A stretch of 64,000 nucleotides of DNA, taken from assembly GCF_902459655.1 (NCBI RefSeq), contig NZ_CABPSB010000005.1:124001-188000 (forward strand), in the 5' to 3' direction. Position 1 is the stretch's first letter. Each line of letters begins with the position of its first letter. Position numbers and translations under genes: made by a program. Positions 51,687-62,196 of this stretch are shown piece by piece. This DNA comes from Pandoraea anhela. GTDB taxonomy: Bacteria; Pseudomonadota; Gammaproteobacteria; Burkholderiales; Burkholderiaceae. The notes beneath the pieces were generated by a model, which worked only from the letters and a program-made list of their open reading frames with translations, searched no databases and was not told the DNA's origin.

Positions 51687-54095
51687 TCAGTGCAGTTGAC
51701 GATAGATCTGCTCGGCGAGCGTGGTGGAAATGCCTTCGACGCTCGCCAGTTCGTCGATGCTCGCCGATGCCACACCCTGCAAGCCGCCGAAGCGCATCAG
51801 CAAGCGCTGACGTCGCTTCGCACCAATGCCTTCGATCTCCTCGAGCCTCGACGTCTGACGCGCCTTCGCGCGCTTGGCCCGCATGCCGGTAATGGCAAAG
51901 CGGTGCGCCTCGTCGCGAATCTGCGCAATGAGCATCAGCACCGCACTCTCGCGGCCCAATTCCAGCGGCGCCCGTCCATCGGCGAAAATCAGCGTCTCGA
52001 GACCCACTTTGCGCCCCTCGCCCTTCGCCACACCGACCAGACGACCAATGTCGATTCCCAATTCGACAAACACCTGGCGGGCCACCTCCACTTGCCCTTT
52101 GCCGCCGTCGATCAGGACCAGTTGCGGCAGATTGGCTTCGACGTCGGCGATGTCCGACGCGTTTGAGGCGCTCGATGCGCTTGATGCGTTCGATGCGCTC
52201 GATGCATTCGCGTCCGCCAACGCCGTCACCTCGGCGGCCTCGCCATCCGCCACCACCGAGGTATCGGCCTCGGCACGCGCGACATCGGCCGCGACCGATG
52301 ACGGATCGGCCGCATCGGTCACCGCCGCCGACGCGGCCTCCATCAGACGGCCGTACCGGCGCGTGAGCACCTGACGCATCGCCGCATAATCGTCGCCCGG
52401 TGTAATGCCCGAAATGTTGTAGCGCCGGTACTCGCTCGTCTGCATCTTGTGATGATGGAAGACGACGCACGACGCTTGCGTGGCCTCCCCCTGCGTGTGA
52501 CTAATGTCGAAACACTCCACGCGCAGCAACGCCGGGTCGTCGATATCGAGCCCGATGGTCTGCACCAGTTCACGGGTGCGCGCCTGCTGACTGCCCTGCT
52601 CCGTCAAAAGCCGCGTGAGCGCAAGCTGCGCGCCTTGCTGCGCCATGTCGAGCCACGCACGACGCTGCCCCTGCGGTTGCCGCACCATCGCAATACGACG
52701 GCCGGCCTGCTCGGACAACGCGGTAAGCAACTCGTCGCCGGGCAATGCATGACTCACGATCAGCACCGGCGGCACCGACTGGCCCAGATAATGCTGCGCC
52801 ACGAAGGCTTCGAGCAGTCGCGATTCGAGCGACGCCGCCGGCGTATCCGACGGCATCTCGCCAGCGAGCTCGCCTTCGTTGACGACGGCATCGCCCCCCG
52901 CTGCGGACGTGGCCTGCGCCGCCACCTCGTCTTCCTCGAACTCGTCGGCGATACCGCCCTCGACACCGCGTTCCACGTGCGCCGGGAAGTAGGCCTTGTC
53001 GCCCAGGTGACGGCCCCCGCGCACCATGGCGAGGTTCACGCACGCGCGTCCGCCAGTGTAAGCGACGGCAAGAATGTCGGCATCGACATCGCCCGCCGTC
53101 TCGACGGACTGCTGCTGAAGCACGCCGGACAATGCCTGCATCTGATTGCGCACCACGGCCGCCTGCTCGAACTGAAGCGCCTCGGCGTACGCCATCATCT
53201 TCGCTTCCAATGCGCCGAGGACTTCGTTCTGCCGCCCCGAAAGGAAAGCCGCCGCGTTGTTCACATCTCGCGCGTAGTCCTCATCCGTGATCGCCCCGAC
53301 GCACGGCGCGCTGCACCGCTCGATCTGATTGAGCAGGCACGGACGCGTGCGATTCGAGAAGACCGAGTCTTCGCACGTGCGCAGTTGGAAAACCTTTTGC
53401 AGAATCTGAATGCTCTCGCGAACCGCCCACGCGCTCGGGAACGGTCCGAAATATTGCCCACGACGATCCACCGAACCACGGTAATACGCCATACGCGGGT
53501 ACTTATGCTGCGTGAGCTTGAGGAACGGATATGACTTGTCGTCGCGAAACAGGATGTTGTAACGCGGATGCAGCGCTTTGATCAGATTGTTCTCAAGCAG
53601 CAATGCCTCGGTTTCCGAGCGCGTCACCGTGGTTTCCAGCTTCGCGATGCGGGCTACCATCAACGCAATGCGCGGGGAAAGCTGCGTCTTGTTGAAGTAG
53701 CTCGACACGCGCTTCTTGAGGTTACGCGCCTTCCCGACGTAAAGGACGTTGCCCGCGGCGTCGTAGTAGCGATAAACACCGGGCAAGTTCGGCAGTTGTG
53801 CGAGCACCTTGCGGGCGTCGAACAGCGGTGCGTCGTTGGCGTCGCCAGTCTGCGACGACGCGACGCCATCGTCGACTTTGCGCGAGCGCTTCGGCTTGTC
53901 GGCCTTCGCCGGTTTGGACGACACCGACGCGTCGGCTGTCTTGCGCGTCCCACGCTTTTCGGTCGTCGCGCGGGATTCGTCTGCCGTTGCCGGCGCCGTC
54001 GAGGGTTGCGTGATGTCCCCGCCCGGCTCGGAGGGGGCGGTGTCAACTTTGCGGGACTTGCGCGGCGGCGTGACGTCGTGGGCGTCTTCGGTCAT
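51687..54095 (-). CDS. uvrC: UvrABC system protein C, excinuclease subunit
   Basis: 802-residue nucleotide excision repair nuclease that cuts both sides of the lesion. The GIY-YIG domain ([21 protein letters not shown]), the UVR motif, the RNase H-like endonuclease domain ([24 protein letters not shown]) and C-terminal tandem HhH ([18 protein letters not shown]) are present. It is about 130-190 residues longer than usual because of an N-terminal Ser/Thr/Lys-rich extension (residues 1-90) and an Ala/Ser/Asp-rich insertion before IDGGKGQ, partly encoded by a 9-bp repeat. The ATG at 54095 is chosen over a longer frame. It is divergent from earP. Confidence 0.95.
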   Translation of the reverse strand: MTEDAHDVTPPRKSRKVDTAPSEPGGDITQPSTAPATADESRATTEKRGTRKTADASVSSKPAKADKPKRSRKVDDGVASSQTGDANDAPLFDARKVLAQLPNLPGVYRYYDAAGNVLYVGKARNLKKRVSSYFNKTQLSPRIALMVARIAKLETTVTRSETEALLLENNLIKALHPRYNILFRDDKSYPFLKLTQHKYPRMAYYRGSVDRRGQYFGPFPSAWAVRESIQILQKVFQLRTCEDSVFSNRTRPCLLNQIERCSAPCVGAITDEDYARDVNNAAAFLSGRQNEVLGALEAKMMAYAEALQFEQAAVVRNQMQALSGVLQQQSVETAGDVDADILAVAYTGGRACVNLAMVRGGRHLGDKAYFPAHVERGVEGGIADEFEEDEVAAQATSAAGGDAVVNEGELAGEMPSDTPAASLESRLLEAFVAQHYLGQSVPPVLIVSHALPGDELLTALSEQAGRRIAMVRQPQGQRRAWLDMAQQGAQLALTRLLTEQGSQQARTRELVQTIGLDIDDPALLRVECFDISHTQGEATQASCVVFHHHKMQTSEYRRYNISGITPGDDYAAMRQVLTRRYGRLMEAASAAVTDAADPSSVAADVARAEADTSVVADGEAAEVTALADANASSASNASSASSASNASDIADVEANLPQLVLIDGGKGQVEVARQVFVELGIDIGRLVGVAKGEGRKVGLETLIFADGRAPLELGRESAVLMLIAQIRDEAHRFAITGMRAKRAKARQTSRLEEIEGIGAKRRQRLLMRFGGLQGVASASIDELASVEGISTTLAEQIYRQLH
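52156..52209. repeat. 9-bp tandem repeat inside uvrC
   Basis: Six in-frame units of the type GATGCGCTC (GACGCGTTT, GAGGCGCTC, GATGCGCTT, GATGCGTTC, GATGCGCTC, GATGCATTC). They encode repeated Asn-Ala-Ser/Ser-Ala-Ser in an insertion within UvrC. Confidence 0.9.
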
Positions 54096-54232
54096 GAACT
54101 CAGGCGATCGGTGCGTCCGGTGGGCGAGGCGAGGCGACGCGATGTGGCATCGCTGGCAGCGACGCCCATCGTCGTCACGCGTCACAGGGACTAAAATCAG
54201 GAGTTTAGACCAATCCGCGTATCGGCTTCTCA

Positions 54233-55465
54233 ATGTCCCTGCCCGAATCACAGCCCTCCGCCACCTCGATCTCAGGCGCACTGCCACTGGTGCCACGCTG
54301 CGATCTTTTCTGCACCGTCATCGACAATTTCGGCGATATCGGCGTGTGCTGGCGGCTTGCGCGTCAACTGGAGCGCGAACACGGGTGGTCGGTGCGGCTC
54401 TGGGTCGACGATCTGACGAGCTTCCGTTATCTGCGCCCCGACATCGACCCGGCGCTTGCCCGGCAGCGCTGCGATGGTGTGGATGTTCGCCGCTGGGAGG
54501 CCGACTTCGGCACGATCACTGAGGAAAATGCACCCGGCGACATCGTCATCGAGGCATTCGCCTGTCACATTCCGGATAGCTACGTGCAGGCAATGCACGC
54601 TCGCAAGCAAGCGGGTCACGCGCCGGTCTGGATCAATCTCGAATACCTGAGCGCCGAGGCGTGGGTCGACGACTTTCATTTGCAGAAGTCGTTGCATCCG
54701 CAATTGGGACTCGTGAAGACGTTTTTCCTGCCCGGATTTACGCCGCGTACGGGCGGACTCACGCGCGAGCGCGAACTGTTCTCCCGTCGCGACGCCTTTC
54801 TCGCGTCCGCCGAGCAGCGCAACGCATGGTGGCAGCGCACGCTCGGGCTGGCGACCGCACCGCGACAGGCGCTCGTCGTATCGCTCTTCGCGTACGAAAA
54901 TCCGGCGCTACCGGCGCTGCTTGCGCAGTGGGCGGCCAGTGAGACGCCAATCGTCTGTCTGGTGCCGCAGGGGCGTATCGCCCCCGCCGTCGGCGAGTGG
55001 TTCGGGCGCGGGGCTTTCGCGCCGGGGGAATCGGCGGCGCGCGGCGCGCTGACGGTGTATGGCCTGCCGTTCGTCCCGCAAACCGAATTCGACGCTCTGC
55101 TCTGGGCTTGCGACCTCAATTTCGTGCGCGGCGAGGACTCGTTCGTGCGCGCGCAGTGGGCGGCGAAGCCGTTAGTCTGGCATATCTACCCCCAGGACGA
55201 GAACGCCCATCACGTGAAGCTCGACGCGTTCCTCGAGCGCTATCTGGACAGTACGACGCCTCCGTTGGCACATGGCGCTCGCGAGGCCCTGCGCACGTTC
55301 TGGCACCTCTGGAACGGTTATGCGAGCACGGCGCCCGACTGGGCCGCCCTGGCGGCGGCCTTGCCCGAGCTCAATCGCCATGCGCAGGCTTGGGCGCAGG
55401 CTCAGGCGAGCCTCCCGGACCTTGCGCGACAGTTGGCAAGCTTCGCGGAAAATCAGGTAAAATAG
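54233..55465 (+). CDS. earP: EF-P arginine rhamnosyltransferase EarP
   Basis: 410-residue glycosyltransferase that attaches rhamnose from dTDP-L-rhamnose to Arg32 of elongation factor P. Family signatures include [21 protein letters not shown], with the catalytic aspartate region, [28 protein letters not shown] and [17 protein letters not shown]. The adjacent efp gene encodes an EF-P with arginine at position 32, exactly the substrate, 141 bases downstream. EarP helps ribosomes through polyproline stretches. Confidence 0.94.
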   Translation: MSLPESQPSATSISGALPLVPRCDLFCTVIDNFGDIGVCWRLARQLEREHGWSVRLWVDDLTSFRYLRPDIDPALARQRCDGVDVRRWEADFGTITEENAPGDIVIEAFACHIPDSYVQAMHARKQAGHAPVWINLEYLSAEAWVDDFHLQKSLHPQLGLVKTFFLPGFTPRTGGLTRERELFSRRDAFLASAEQRNAWWQRTLGLATAPRQALVVSLFAYENPALPALLAQWAASETPIVCLVPQGRIAPAVGEWFGRGAFAPGESAARGALTVYGLPFVPQTEFDALLWACDLNFVRGEDSFVRAQWAAKPLVWHIYPQDENAHHVKLDAFLERYLDSTTPPLAHGAREALRTFWHLWNGYASTAPDWAALAAALPELNRHAQAWAQAQASLPDLARQLASFAENQVK

Positions 55466-55606
55466 CTGGTTTTTCAACGCTTTGCTGCTAAACCTGCTGC
55501 CCCGGAGACTGTTTCGGGCGGACGCGGGAATCAAGCGGCGAATGAGCGTATGGAAGCGCTCAACAAGCGGCAAATCGCTTATTTCGTCACAGGATCTCGT
55601 TTTTTT

Positions 55607-56164
55607 ATGAAAATCGCTCAAGACCTCCGCGTCGGTAACGTCTTCATTCTCGATAATGAACCGCACGTGGTGCTCCGCACCGAATTCCAAAAGTCGGGCC
55701 GCAACTCCAGCATGGTCAAGCTGAAGTACAAGAAGTTGCTCAAAGAAGGCCGCGGTGAATTTACGTACAAGGCGGACGAAAAGTTCGAAACCGTCACGCT
55801 CGACAAGAAGGAAGTGACGTACTCGTACTTCGCCGATCCGATGTACGTGTTCATGGACGCTGAGTACAACCAGTACGAAGTCGAAGCGGAAAACATGGAC
55901 AACGCGATCAAGTACCTCGAAGCCGACATGCCGTGCGAAGTCGTGTTCTACAACGAGAAGGCCATTTCGGTCGAACTGCCGACCACGCTCGTGCGTAAGG
56001 TCCAGTACACCGAACCGGCAGTCAAGGGCGACACGTCGTCGGGCCGCGTTCTGAAGAGCGCGAAGATCAACGACCTGCTGGAAATTCAGGTGCCGTTGTT
56101 CGTCAACACCGACGACATGATCGAAATCGACACGCGTACCGACGAATACAAGAGCCGCGTCTAA
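55607..56164 (+). CDS. efp: Elongation factor P (Arg32 type)
   Basis: 185-residue translation factor that relieves stalling at polyproline motifs. Residue 32 is arginine ([16 protein letters not shown]), the modification site of the EarP type, rather than lysine as in EpmA systems. The three beta-barrel domains are complete, ending in [14 protein letters not shown]-like sequence ([15 protein letters not shown]). The ATG at 55607 begins [11 protein letters not shown]; the longer frame to 55550 lacks similarity. earP precedes it and a terminator follows. Confidence 0.96.
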   Translation: MKIAQDLRVGNVFILDNEPHVVLRTEFQKSGRNSSMVKLKYKKLLKEGRGEFTYKADEKFETVTLDKKEVTYSYFADPMYVFMDAEYNQYEVEAENMDNAIKYLEADMPCEVVFYNEKAISVELPTTLVRKVQYTEPAVKGDTSSGRVLKSAKINDLLEIQVPLFVNTDDMIEIDTRTDEYKSRV

Positions 56165-56215
56165 TCGCTGGCTTGCCGGCGCGTTGCCTTCGGGCGACGG
56201 GCGGGTCGGATAACG

Positions 56216-56252
56216 AAAAAGTGCTCGTCCCCTCGGGGTCGAGCGCTTTTTG
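56216..56252 (+). terminator. Rho-independent terminator after efp
   Basis: AAAAAGTGCTCG pairs with CGAGCGCTTTTT around a short inner CCCC/GGGG hairpin; the 3' arm ends in T5. It lies 51 bases after the efp stop. Confidence 0.88.
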
Positions 56253-56437
56253 TTTGAACGAACGAGTTTGCGCGAACGATGCGGCCAACGCCACGGGGCA
56301 AAAGTGCGCAGGCCATGCGCTGAAGATTCCGTCGCCATCTCCATCGCTGCTGACGCGCCGGCGGCCTCATACCGCGTGCCACCGACTCGCCACATGCGCA
56401 TTGCACGCGCCGTCTGTCCCGCCCGGCCGGTACTCCC

Positions 56438-57472
56438 TTACCCGCCGAACGTCTCAGCGATCAGACGCTTCGCCGCCTGATACTCCGGCTGCCCCAGCAT
56501 CTTTTCCCAGCCGTGCGCTTTGCCGCGCCCCTGAAGACGCTTGATACGACGCTGCGATACCGTGTCCGCCACGGGCTTCATCTCACGCAGCAGGCGATCC
56601 GCCTTCTCCGGGCTGTTGCAAATGAGCACCATGTCGCAACCCGCGTCCAGCGCAGCATGCGCGGCCGTCACGACGTCTCCGGCAGCGCTCGCGCCCTGCA
56701 TCGAGAGGTCATCGCTGAAGATCACGCCGTCAAAGCCGTATTGGCCGCGCAGGATTTCCTTGAGCCATTTGGCCGAGAACCCTGCCGGATGCGGATCGAC
56801 CTGCGGATAAATCACATGCGCCGGCATCACAGCCGCGAGCGACATGCCCAGCCAGTCGTACGGCTGGGCGTCGACCGAAAGGATCTCGTCGAGCGAGCGC
56901 TCATCAACCGGGATCTCGTGATGCGAATCCGCCGCGACGAAACCATGTCCCGGGAAATGCTTGCCGCAGTTGGCCATCCCGGCCAGCAGCAGCCCATGAT
57001 TGAGACTCTTGGCGAGCATGGCCACAACACGCGGATCGGCATCGAACGCGCGGTCGCCGATCACGGTGGACGTGCCGTAGTCCAGATCCAGCACCGGCGT
57101 GAAGCTCAGGTCGATGTCACAGGCACGCAGCTCGGACGCCAGCACGTAGCCCACGGCCGTCGCCACACGCGTAGCCTTGAAAACATCCTCATGCCAAAGC
57201 TTGCCCAGCTTGCCCATCGCAGGCAAATGCGTGAAGCCGTCGGTGCGGAACCGCTGCACGCGTCCGCCTTCGTGATCCACGGCGATCAGAATGTCGTCGC
57301 GCACGTCGCGAATTTGCTTTGTGAGCGAACACAGCTGCGCGCGATCGTCGAAATTGCGCGCGAACAGAATGACACCCCCGGTCAACGGATGGTCGATGCG
57401 ACGAATGTCGTCTTCGCTGAGGGTCAGCCCCACGACGTCCAGCATCACCGGGCCCGGCCTGCGCTTCGTCAT
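56438..57472 (-). CDS. nagZ: Beta-N-acetylhexosaminidase (GH3), peptidoglycan recycling
   Basis: 344-residue cytoplasmic GH3 enzyme that removes GlcNAc from muropeptides in cell-wall recycling. Signatures are ILFARNFDD, AVDHEGGRVQRF, NCGKHFPGHGFVAADSH and the nucleophile region FSDDLSMQGA. It starts in the stop codon of acpS (TAATG), so the two are coupled. NagZ products can influence beta-lactamase induction in other bacteria; that is not visible here. Confidence 0.94.
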   Translation of the reverse strand: MTKRRPGPVMLDVVGLTLSEDDIRRIDHPLTGGVILFARNFDDRAQLCSLTKQIRDVRDDILIAVDHEGGRVQRFRTDGFTHLPAMGKLGKLWHEDVFKATRVATAVGYVLASELRACDIDLSFTPVLDLDYGTSTVIGDRAFDADPRVVAMLAKSLNHGLLLAGMANCGKHFPGHGFVAADSHHEIPVDERSLDEILSVDAQPYDWLGMSLAAVMPAHVIYPQVDPHPAGFSAKWLKEILRGQYGFDGVIFSDDLSMQGASAAGDVVTAAHAALDAGCDMVLICNSPEKADRLLREMKPVADTVSQRRIKRLQGRGKAHGWEKMLGQPEYQAAKRLIAETFGG

Positions 57473-58023
57473 TACGTTTTCTCCGATGCAATGTTGCTTG
57501 CGTTGCTTGCGTTATCCAAATTGCGCGATGCGATCGCAAATGCGACCGCGTATTCTTTTTCGTCGGTGATCGAAATTTCGATCGACAGTTGCCGCTCAGC
57601 CAGCCACTGCACCAACTCGCCCGACGCGACGACGACCGGCTTGCCGGACGGTGCGTTGAGCGTCTGCACCGCACGCCATGTCATCGGCCAGCGCATGCCA
57701 AGGCCAATGGCCTTCGAGACCGCTTCCTTCGCCGCGAACCGGGTACATAGATACGCTAATCCGCGTACCTCGGAGCGCTTCTGACGTGCGTGATAAACCT
57801 TCAGTTCCTCTGGCCCCAGCACACGCTCGGCAAACCGCCCTTGGGTGCGCGTCATGACACCCACCACCCGGCTGATTTGCAGGATGTCGGTCCCCACGCC
57901 GTAAATCGCCGTTGCGCCCTGCGCAGCGCCGACGACGTGTGCGCGCTGCGGCGGAACGTCGGCGGGCGTGGGCGACGTGGGAGACGTGGGAGACGTGGGA
58001 GACGATGTTGTCGGATCGCTCAT
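57472..58023 (-). CDS. acpS: Holo-[acyl-carrier-protein] synthase
   Basis: 183-residue phosphopantetheinyltransferase that activates acyl carrier protein. The motifs [13 protein letters not shown] and [13 protein letters not shown] carry the Mg2+/CoA residues. The N-terminal 35 residues contain a Ser-Pro-Thr repeat encoded by three exact 9-bp units and are not part of the core fold; the C-terminal tail is also low complexity. An internal start after the repeat is possible but no better ribosome-binding site is seen. It overlaps nagZ and lies 55 bases after pdxJ. Confidence 0.93.
   Translation of the reverse strand: MSDPTTSSPTSPTSPTSPTPADVPPQRAHVVGAAQGATAIYGVGTDILQISRVVGVMTRTQGRFAERVLGPEELKVYHARQKRSEVRGLAYLCTRFAAKEAVSKAIGLGMRWPMTWRAVQTLNAPSGKPVVVASGELVQWLAERQLSIEISITDEKEYAVAFAIASRNLDNASNASNIASEKT
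57974..58000. repeat. 9-bp tandem repeat at the acpS 5' end
   Basis: Three exact copies of GACGTGGGA on the plus strand, coding for Ser-Pro-Thr repeats at the AcpS N terminus. Confidence 0.92.
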
Positions 58024-58078
58024 GAAGGTAGCGTCGCGTGGTCGGGTGATCGGCAGTGGCGAGCGGAAGCGATGCGCC

Positions 58079-58840
58079 TCAACCGCGCGAGGCGACGCGG
58101 CTGGCGACCATGATCGCCTTCATCTCGCGCACCGCGTTCTCCCAGCCGGCGAAGAGCGCATGGGCAACGATGGCGTGACCGATGTTCAGTTCGGAAATGC
58201 CTTCAATGGCCGCGATCGGCTGCACGTTTTCGTAGTGCAGACCATGACCGGCATTCACACGCAGTCCCAGCGACACCCCAAGCGCGACCGCGCGTTCGAT
58301 GCGGGCGAACTCCGCCTCGCGGGTCGCTTCGTCATGGGCTTCGGCGTAACGGCCGGTGTGAAGCTCGACGACCGGTGCGCCCATACGTGCGGCGGCGCGA
58401 ATCGGTGCTTCGTCCGGATCGATGAAAAGCGACACCCGGCTGCCTGCGTTGCCGAGTTGCTGCGTGGCCGCCGCAATCCGGTCGTACAGACCAACGACAT
58501 CCAACCCGCCTTCGGTCGTGAGTTCCTGACGGCTCTCCGGCACCAGACAGACGTCGTGCGGTTTCACGCGACACGCAATCGCGAGCATTTCTTCCGTGAC
58601 CGCACATTCGAGGTTCATGCGCGTGATCAGCTTGTCGCGCAGATTCGTCACGTCCTCGTCGCGAATGTGGCGACGATCTTCACGCAGGTGCAACGTAATC
58701 ACGTCCGCGCCCGCCGCTTCGGCCAACAGGGCGGCCTTGATCGGGTCGGGATAAGCCGTGCCACGAGCATTGCGCACCGTCGCCACGTGATCGATGTTCA
58801 CCCCGAGGTCGATGGGGTTGCCTTGGAAGAAGAGGCTCAT
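58079..58840 (-). CDS. pdxJ: Pyridoxine 5'-phosphate synthase
   Basis: 253-residue TIM-barrel enzyme that condenses 1-deoxy-D-xylulose 5-phosphate with 3-amino-2-oxopropyl phosphate to pyridoxine phosphate. [39 protein letters not shown] and [12 protein letters not shown] are classic motifs. The ATG at 58840 overlaps the recO stop (ATGA). Confidence 0.96.
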   Translation of the reverse strand: MSLFFQGNPIDLGVNIDHVATVRNARGTAYPDPIKAALLAEAAGADVITLHLREDRRHIRDEDVTNLRDKLITRMNLECAVTEEMLAIACRVKPHDVCLVPESRQELTTEGGLDVVGLYDRIAAATQQLGNAGSRVSLFIDPDEAPIRAAARMGAPVVELHTGRYAEAHDEATREAEFARIERAVALGVSLGLRVNAGHGLHYENVQPIAAIEGISELNIGHAIVAHALFAGWENAVREMKAIMVASRVASRG

Positions 58841-59862
58841 AGTTTTTGCAGGTCGAGCAGGATCTGCCGGGTATTGAGCGGCACGCCGCCCAAATGGTGG
58901 TTGAGAAGAAAGCGCATGAGCAGCTTGCTTTGCTGCACGGTCTGCGCCCGCGAATAGTCGTCTTGCTCCATGTCGAGCAACGTCTGCCCGATCACGACGG
59001 GCCAGTCCGACGGCTCGTCGCCGCGCGCCGGTCGCACGCCCCAGTCGGGATGGAACACATAGCGGCGATCGGCTGTCACCTTGCCGCGCGTTTGCGTACA
59101 TCGATCGAACGCGACGGCATAGCCGGTCTCGCGCAACAGCACGCGCTCGAACGCGCGCAGAATGATGCCGGCCGGTTCGCCATGCGCGAGATGGTGGAGC
59201 GTTGTCAGATAGTGCTGGAACAGCTTGTCATGGGGATCGTCGCGCGCGCAGAACTTCACCAGCAGTTCGTTCAGATAAAAGCCGGAGAGCAGCGCGTCGC
59301 CTTCGAGCGGACGCAGCCCGCCTACCCACTCGGCTTTCGTCAACGTGCGCAATTCGCCCTTGCCGAGCCAGGCGAGCGAGAGTGGCTGAAACGTCTGAAG
59401 CACGCCGCGCAGCGCCGAATGCGGACGCTTCGCGCCCTTGGCGACAAGCGCGATACGCCCATGATCCCGCGTGAGCACATCGATGATCAGGCTGGTTTCG
59501 CGATAGGGATAACTGTGGAGGACAAAGCCAGGTTGTTCCGTCACCCGACTCTGTTCGCGCTCGGCCGCCCGTGCGGGCGACGGCGCACGTCGAACCCGCT
59601 TGGTTTCACGCTGGGCGTCTGGCCGGGCGTCTGGCTTTTCGCTACGACCGATGCTTTCGGCATTGGCCTCGGCTTGCCGAAACGCCTCAGACGCCTCGTC
59701 GTCCACAGCACGCGCGCGCGGACTGCGGGACTGGCGCGTGGGTCTCGCACCGGCCGCCGGCGACGAGGATCCACGCGACGTTCGCGGCGAGCTGCCCCCC
59801 GGTGTTACCTCGGGGGGGGCATCGGCGGCGTCGCGTGCAGTATCGAGCTCACTCGTAGCCAT
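58837..59862 (-). CDS. recO: DNA repair protein RecO
   Basis: 341 residues; assists RecF-pathway recombination by loading RecA and annealing single strands. The OB-fold starts at [33 protein letters not shown], about residue 110. The first ~105 residues are a Ser/Arg/Pro/Ala-rich, basic and probably disordered extension, longer than in most RecO proteins (about 240 aa). The ATG at 59862 lies within the end of era, and the stop overlaps pdxJ. Part of the core operon. Confidence 0.93.
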   Translation of the reverse strand: MATSELDTARDAADAPPEVTPGGSSPRTSRGSSSPAAGARPTRQSRSPRARAVDDEASEAFRQAEANAESIGRSEKPDARPDAQRETKRVRRAPSPARAAEREQSRVTEQPGFVLHSYPYRETSLIIDVLTRDHGRIALVAKGAKRPHSALRGVLQTFQPLSLAWLGKGELRTLTKAEWVGGLRPLEGDALLSGFYLNELLVKFCARDDPHDKLFQHYLTTLHHLAHGEPAGIILRAFERVLLRETGYAVAFDRCTQTRGKVTADRRYVFHPDWGVRPARGDEPSDWPVVIGQTLLDMEQDDYSRAQTVQQSKLLMRFLLNHHLGGVPLNTRQILLDLQKL

Positions 59863-60742
59863 ATGCCCGCAGGCCGGCCTCATTGTCGGCCCAGCCGCCC
59901 TTCACCTTGATCCAGACTTCCAGATACACCGGCCCGTCGAAAAGCTTCGCCATGTCGAGACGCGCGTCGGTCGAAATCTGCTTGAGCTTCGCGCCTTTGT
60001 TACCGATGATCATCGCCTTGTGATTGTCGCGATCGACCAGAATCGTCGCGAAGATACGGCGCAGATTCCCTTCGACTTCGAACTTGTCGATGATGACCGT
60101 GCTCGTGTACGGCAACTCGTCGCCCGTCCAGCGGAACACCTTCTCCCGCAGGATTTCCGCCGCCATGAAGCGTTCGCTGCGATCGGTCAGATCATCTTCG
60201 CCATAGATCGGGTCGCCTTCGAGCAGATACGGACGCAGCACACCAAGCAGGCGCTTGATGTCGTCCGAGCGCTTCGCCGACAGCGGCACGATTTCCCGGA
60301 AGTCGCGCACTTCGCCGACCTTGCGCAGGAACGGCAGCATCTCGGCCTTGTCCGTGATGCGATCGAGCTTATTGACGATCAGCAGCACCGGCGTGCTCTC
60401 GGGCAACAGCTTGAGGACCTTCTCGTCGTCCGGTCCGAAGGTGCCCGCTTCGATAACGAACATTACGACATCGACGCTCGACAGGGTGGACGTCACCGCC
60501 CGGTTGAGCGAGCGGTTCAGCGCCGTGGCGTGACGCGTTTGAAACCCTGGGGTGTCGACAAAGATGTACTGCGCGTCGTCCGTCGTGTTGATGCCGGTAA
60601 TGCGATGTCGCGTCGTCTGCGCCTTGCGCGACGTGATGCTGATCTTCTGACCGACGAGGGCGTTGAGCAACGTCGATTTGCCGACGTTCGGACGCCCGAC
60701 GATCGCCACGGTACCGCAGCGAAAATCCGTCTTATCGTTCAT
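59849..60742 (-). CDS. era: GTPase Era
   Basis: 297-residue essential GTPase that binds 16S rRNA in 30S assembly. G motifs: [12 protein letters not shown] (P-loop), DTPGFQ, NKLDR and SAKR; a C-terminal KH domain includes [14 protein letters not shown]. The ATG at 60742 begins [10 protein letters not shown]. It follows rnc by 55 bases and overlaps recO. Confidence 0.96.
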   Translation of the reverse strand: MNDKTDFRCGTVAIVGRPNVGKSTLLNALVGQKISITSRKAQTTRHRITGINTTDDAQYIFVDTPGFQTRHATALNRSLNRAVTSTLSSVDVVMFVIEAGTFGPDDEKVLKLLPESTPVLLIVNKLDRITDKAEMLPFLRKVGEVRDFREIVPLSAKRSDDIKRLLGVLRPYLLEGDPIYGEDDLTDRSERFMAAEILREKVFRWTGDELPYTSTVIIDKFEVEGNLRRIFATILVDRDNHKAMIIGNKGAKLKQISTDARLDMAKLFDGPVYLEVWIKVKGGWADNEAGLRAYGYE

Positions 60743-60797
60743 GATTGGAAACTCTCTTGAAAAGGGGCGGCGCGCTGCGCGCTCCCCCAAATGGGAC

Positions 60798-61919
60798 TCA
60801 GGCGGCTGCCGGAGGTTGCTTGGCGCCGTCGGCCTTCTCTGCCGGTTTCTCCGACGATTTTTCGACGATCTTCTCGGCAGGTTTCTCCGAGAGCTTGTCC
60901 GCCGGCTTGTCGGTCGAAGCGATCGTACCGCGCGGCACGACGTGACTCGACGCGGTCATCGCCGGCGCAGCGGTCGATCCGGCCACGGCATCGCGCCCGT
61001 CCTTCGGTTCTCGCGACTCCTTGACGTCCTTCGAATCCTTCAAATCCTTCGCGTCTTTCGGCTCGATGACTTGCGGGGCGCTCGCCTGCGTCGTCTGCGT
61101 CGCATTCGTTGCATGTGTCGCATTCGTTGCATGCGTCGCACTCGCAGCCTTCTCCGCCTTTTTCGCTTCGGACGCCGCCGCCTTCGCAGCGCGCTTCTTC
61201 GCGGCCTTGGCGCTCTTCTCCGCCTTGGGCTTGGCAAGCGCCGGCATCTTTTGCACTTCCTCCAGCGCCTTCTTGGCTGCGGCCTGCTCCGCCGCGCGAC
61301 GGCTCGCGCCGGAGCCGCCGACCTTGATGTCGAGCTTCGGCACCGTGCACTCGACCTCGAACTGCTGGTTGTGCGCGGCGCCATGCGTGGCGATCACGGT
61401 GTACTGCGGCAACGCGATCTTGTGCCCTTGCAGATACTCCTGGAGCAGCGTCTTGGCATCTTTGCCAAGCGTCTTGGGATCGACATGTTCGAGCACCGGC
61501 GTGTACAGACGTTCGATGACCGCATAGGCGGCTTCGAACCCGCCATCGAGATACATCGCACCGAACAAGGCTTCGAGGGTGTCGGCCAAAATCGACGGAC
61601 GACGGAAACCACCGCTCTTGAGCTCGCCTTCGCCTAAGCGCAGGAAATCGGAAACGCCAAGCGTCTGCGCGATCTCGTACAACGATTGTTGCTTGACGAG
61701 ATTGGCACGCACACGAGAGAGGTCGCCTTCATCGAGCTTGCCGTAGCGACGAAACAGAATCGCCGCGACAGAGCAGTTGAGAATGGAATCGCCGAGAAAC
61801 TCCAGCCGCTCATTATTGGCGGCACTATGGCTACGGTGCGTCAGTGCTTGGCAAAGCAATTCCGCATCGTGGAAACGATACTGGAGGCGTTCTTCCAGTT
61901 GGTTCAGAGATTGAGGCAT
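60798..61919 (-). CDS. rnc: Ribonuclease III with a long C-terminal extension
   Basis: 373 residues. The catalytic domain has [14 protein letters not shown] and the second acidic site in [17 protein letters not shown]; the dsRNA-binding domain is at about 156-225, ending [14 protein letters not shown]. Usual RNase III is about 225-230 aa; here ~145 further residues, rich in Lys, Ala, Thr, Glu and Asp, form a disordered tail with an [14 protein letters not shown] repeat. The ATG at 61919 begins [12 protein letters not shown]. Confidence 0.95.
   Translation of the reverse strand: MPQSLNQLEERLQYRFHDAELLCQALTHRSHSAANNERLEFLGDSILNCSVAAILFRRYGKLDEGDLSRVRANLVKQQSLYEIAQTLGVSDFLRLGEGELKSGGFRRPSILADTLEALFGAMYLDGGFEAAYAVIERLYTPVLEHVDPKTLGKDAKTLLQEYLQGHKIALPQYTVIATHGAAHNQQFEVECTVPKLDIKVGGSGASRRAAEQAAAKKALEEVQKMPALAKPKAEKSAKAAKKRAAKAAASEAKKAEKAASATHATNATHATNATQTTQASAPQVIEPKDAKDLKDSKDVKESREPKDGRDAVAGSTAAPAMTASSHVVPRGTIASTDKPADKLSEKPAEKIVEKSSEKPAEKADGAKQPPAAA
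61099..61140. repeat. 18-bp (two 9-bp) tandem repeat in the rnc tail
   Basis: GTCGCATTCGTTGCATGT followed by a one-mismatch copy and a partial third copy. In frame; encodes the Thr-His-Ala-Thr-Asn-Ala repeat of the RNase III tail. Confidence 0.85.
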
Positions 61920-62108
61920 GGCGCAAGTATAGCGCGACGCTCCCGCCCCGGCGCGCGTCGTCGCCAAGAAACGACGGGCTTTACCCCCGTGTGGCGGGCT
62001 TTTCGGACTCGCGTGAGAGCGGTGGATCGGACAACGCCGAGGTCAGGACAGATCCCTCCCTACAGCAGCCTCCACCCGTCGCATCTTTTATTTCTTATTT
62101 AAAAACAA

Positions 62109-62148
62109 TAATGCGGAAATTAACGAAATTACGTCAATTTCCGCATTA
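62109..62148 (-). terminator. AT-rich hairpin between lepB and rnc
   Basis: AATGCGGAAATT (62110-62121) and AATTTCCGCATT (62136-62147) are perfect 12-base arms with a 14-base loop, extended by a further pair. On the minus strand the hairpin is followed by ATTGTTTTT, so it looks like a factor-independent terminator 49 bases after lepB. It is markedly AT-rich for this GC-rich region. Confidence 0.75.
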
Positions 62149-62196
62149 ATTCACCCTTCACCCGAGGAGGCGACCTCGCCCGGGCGAAAACCCCAC

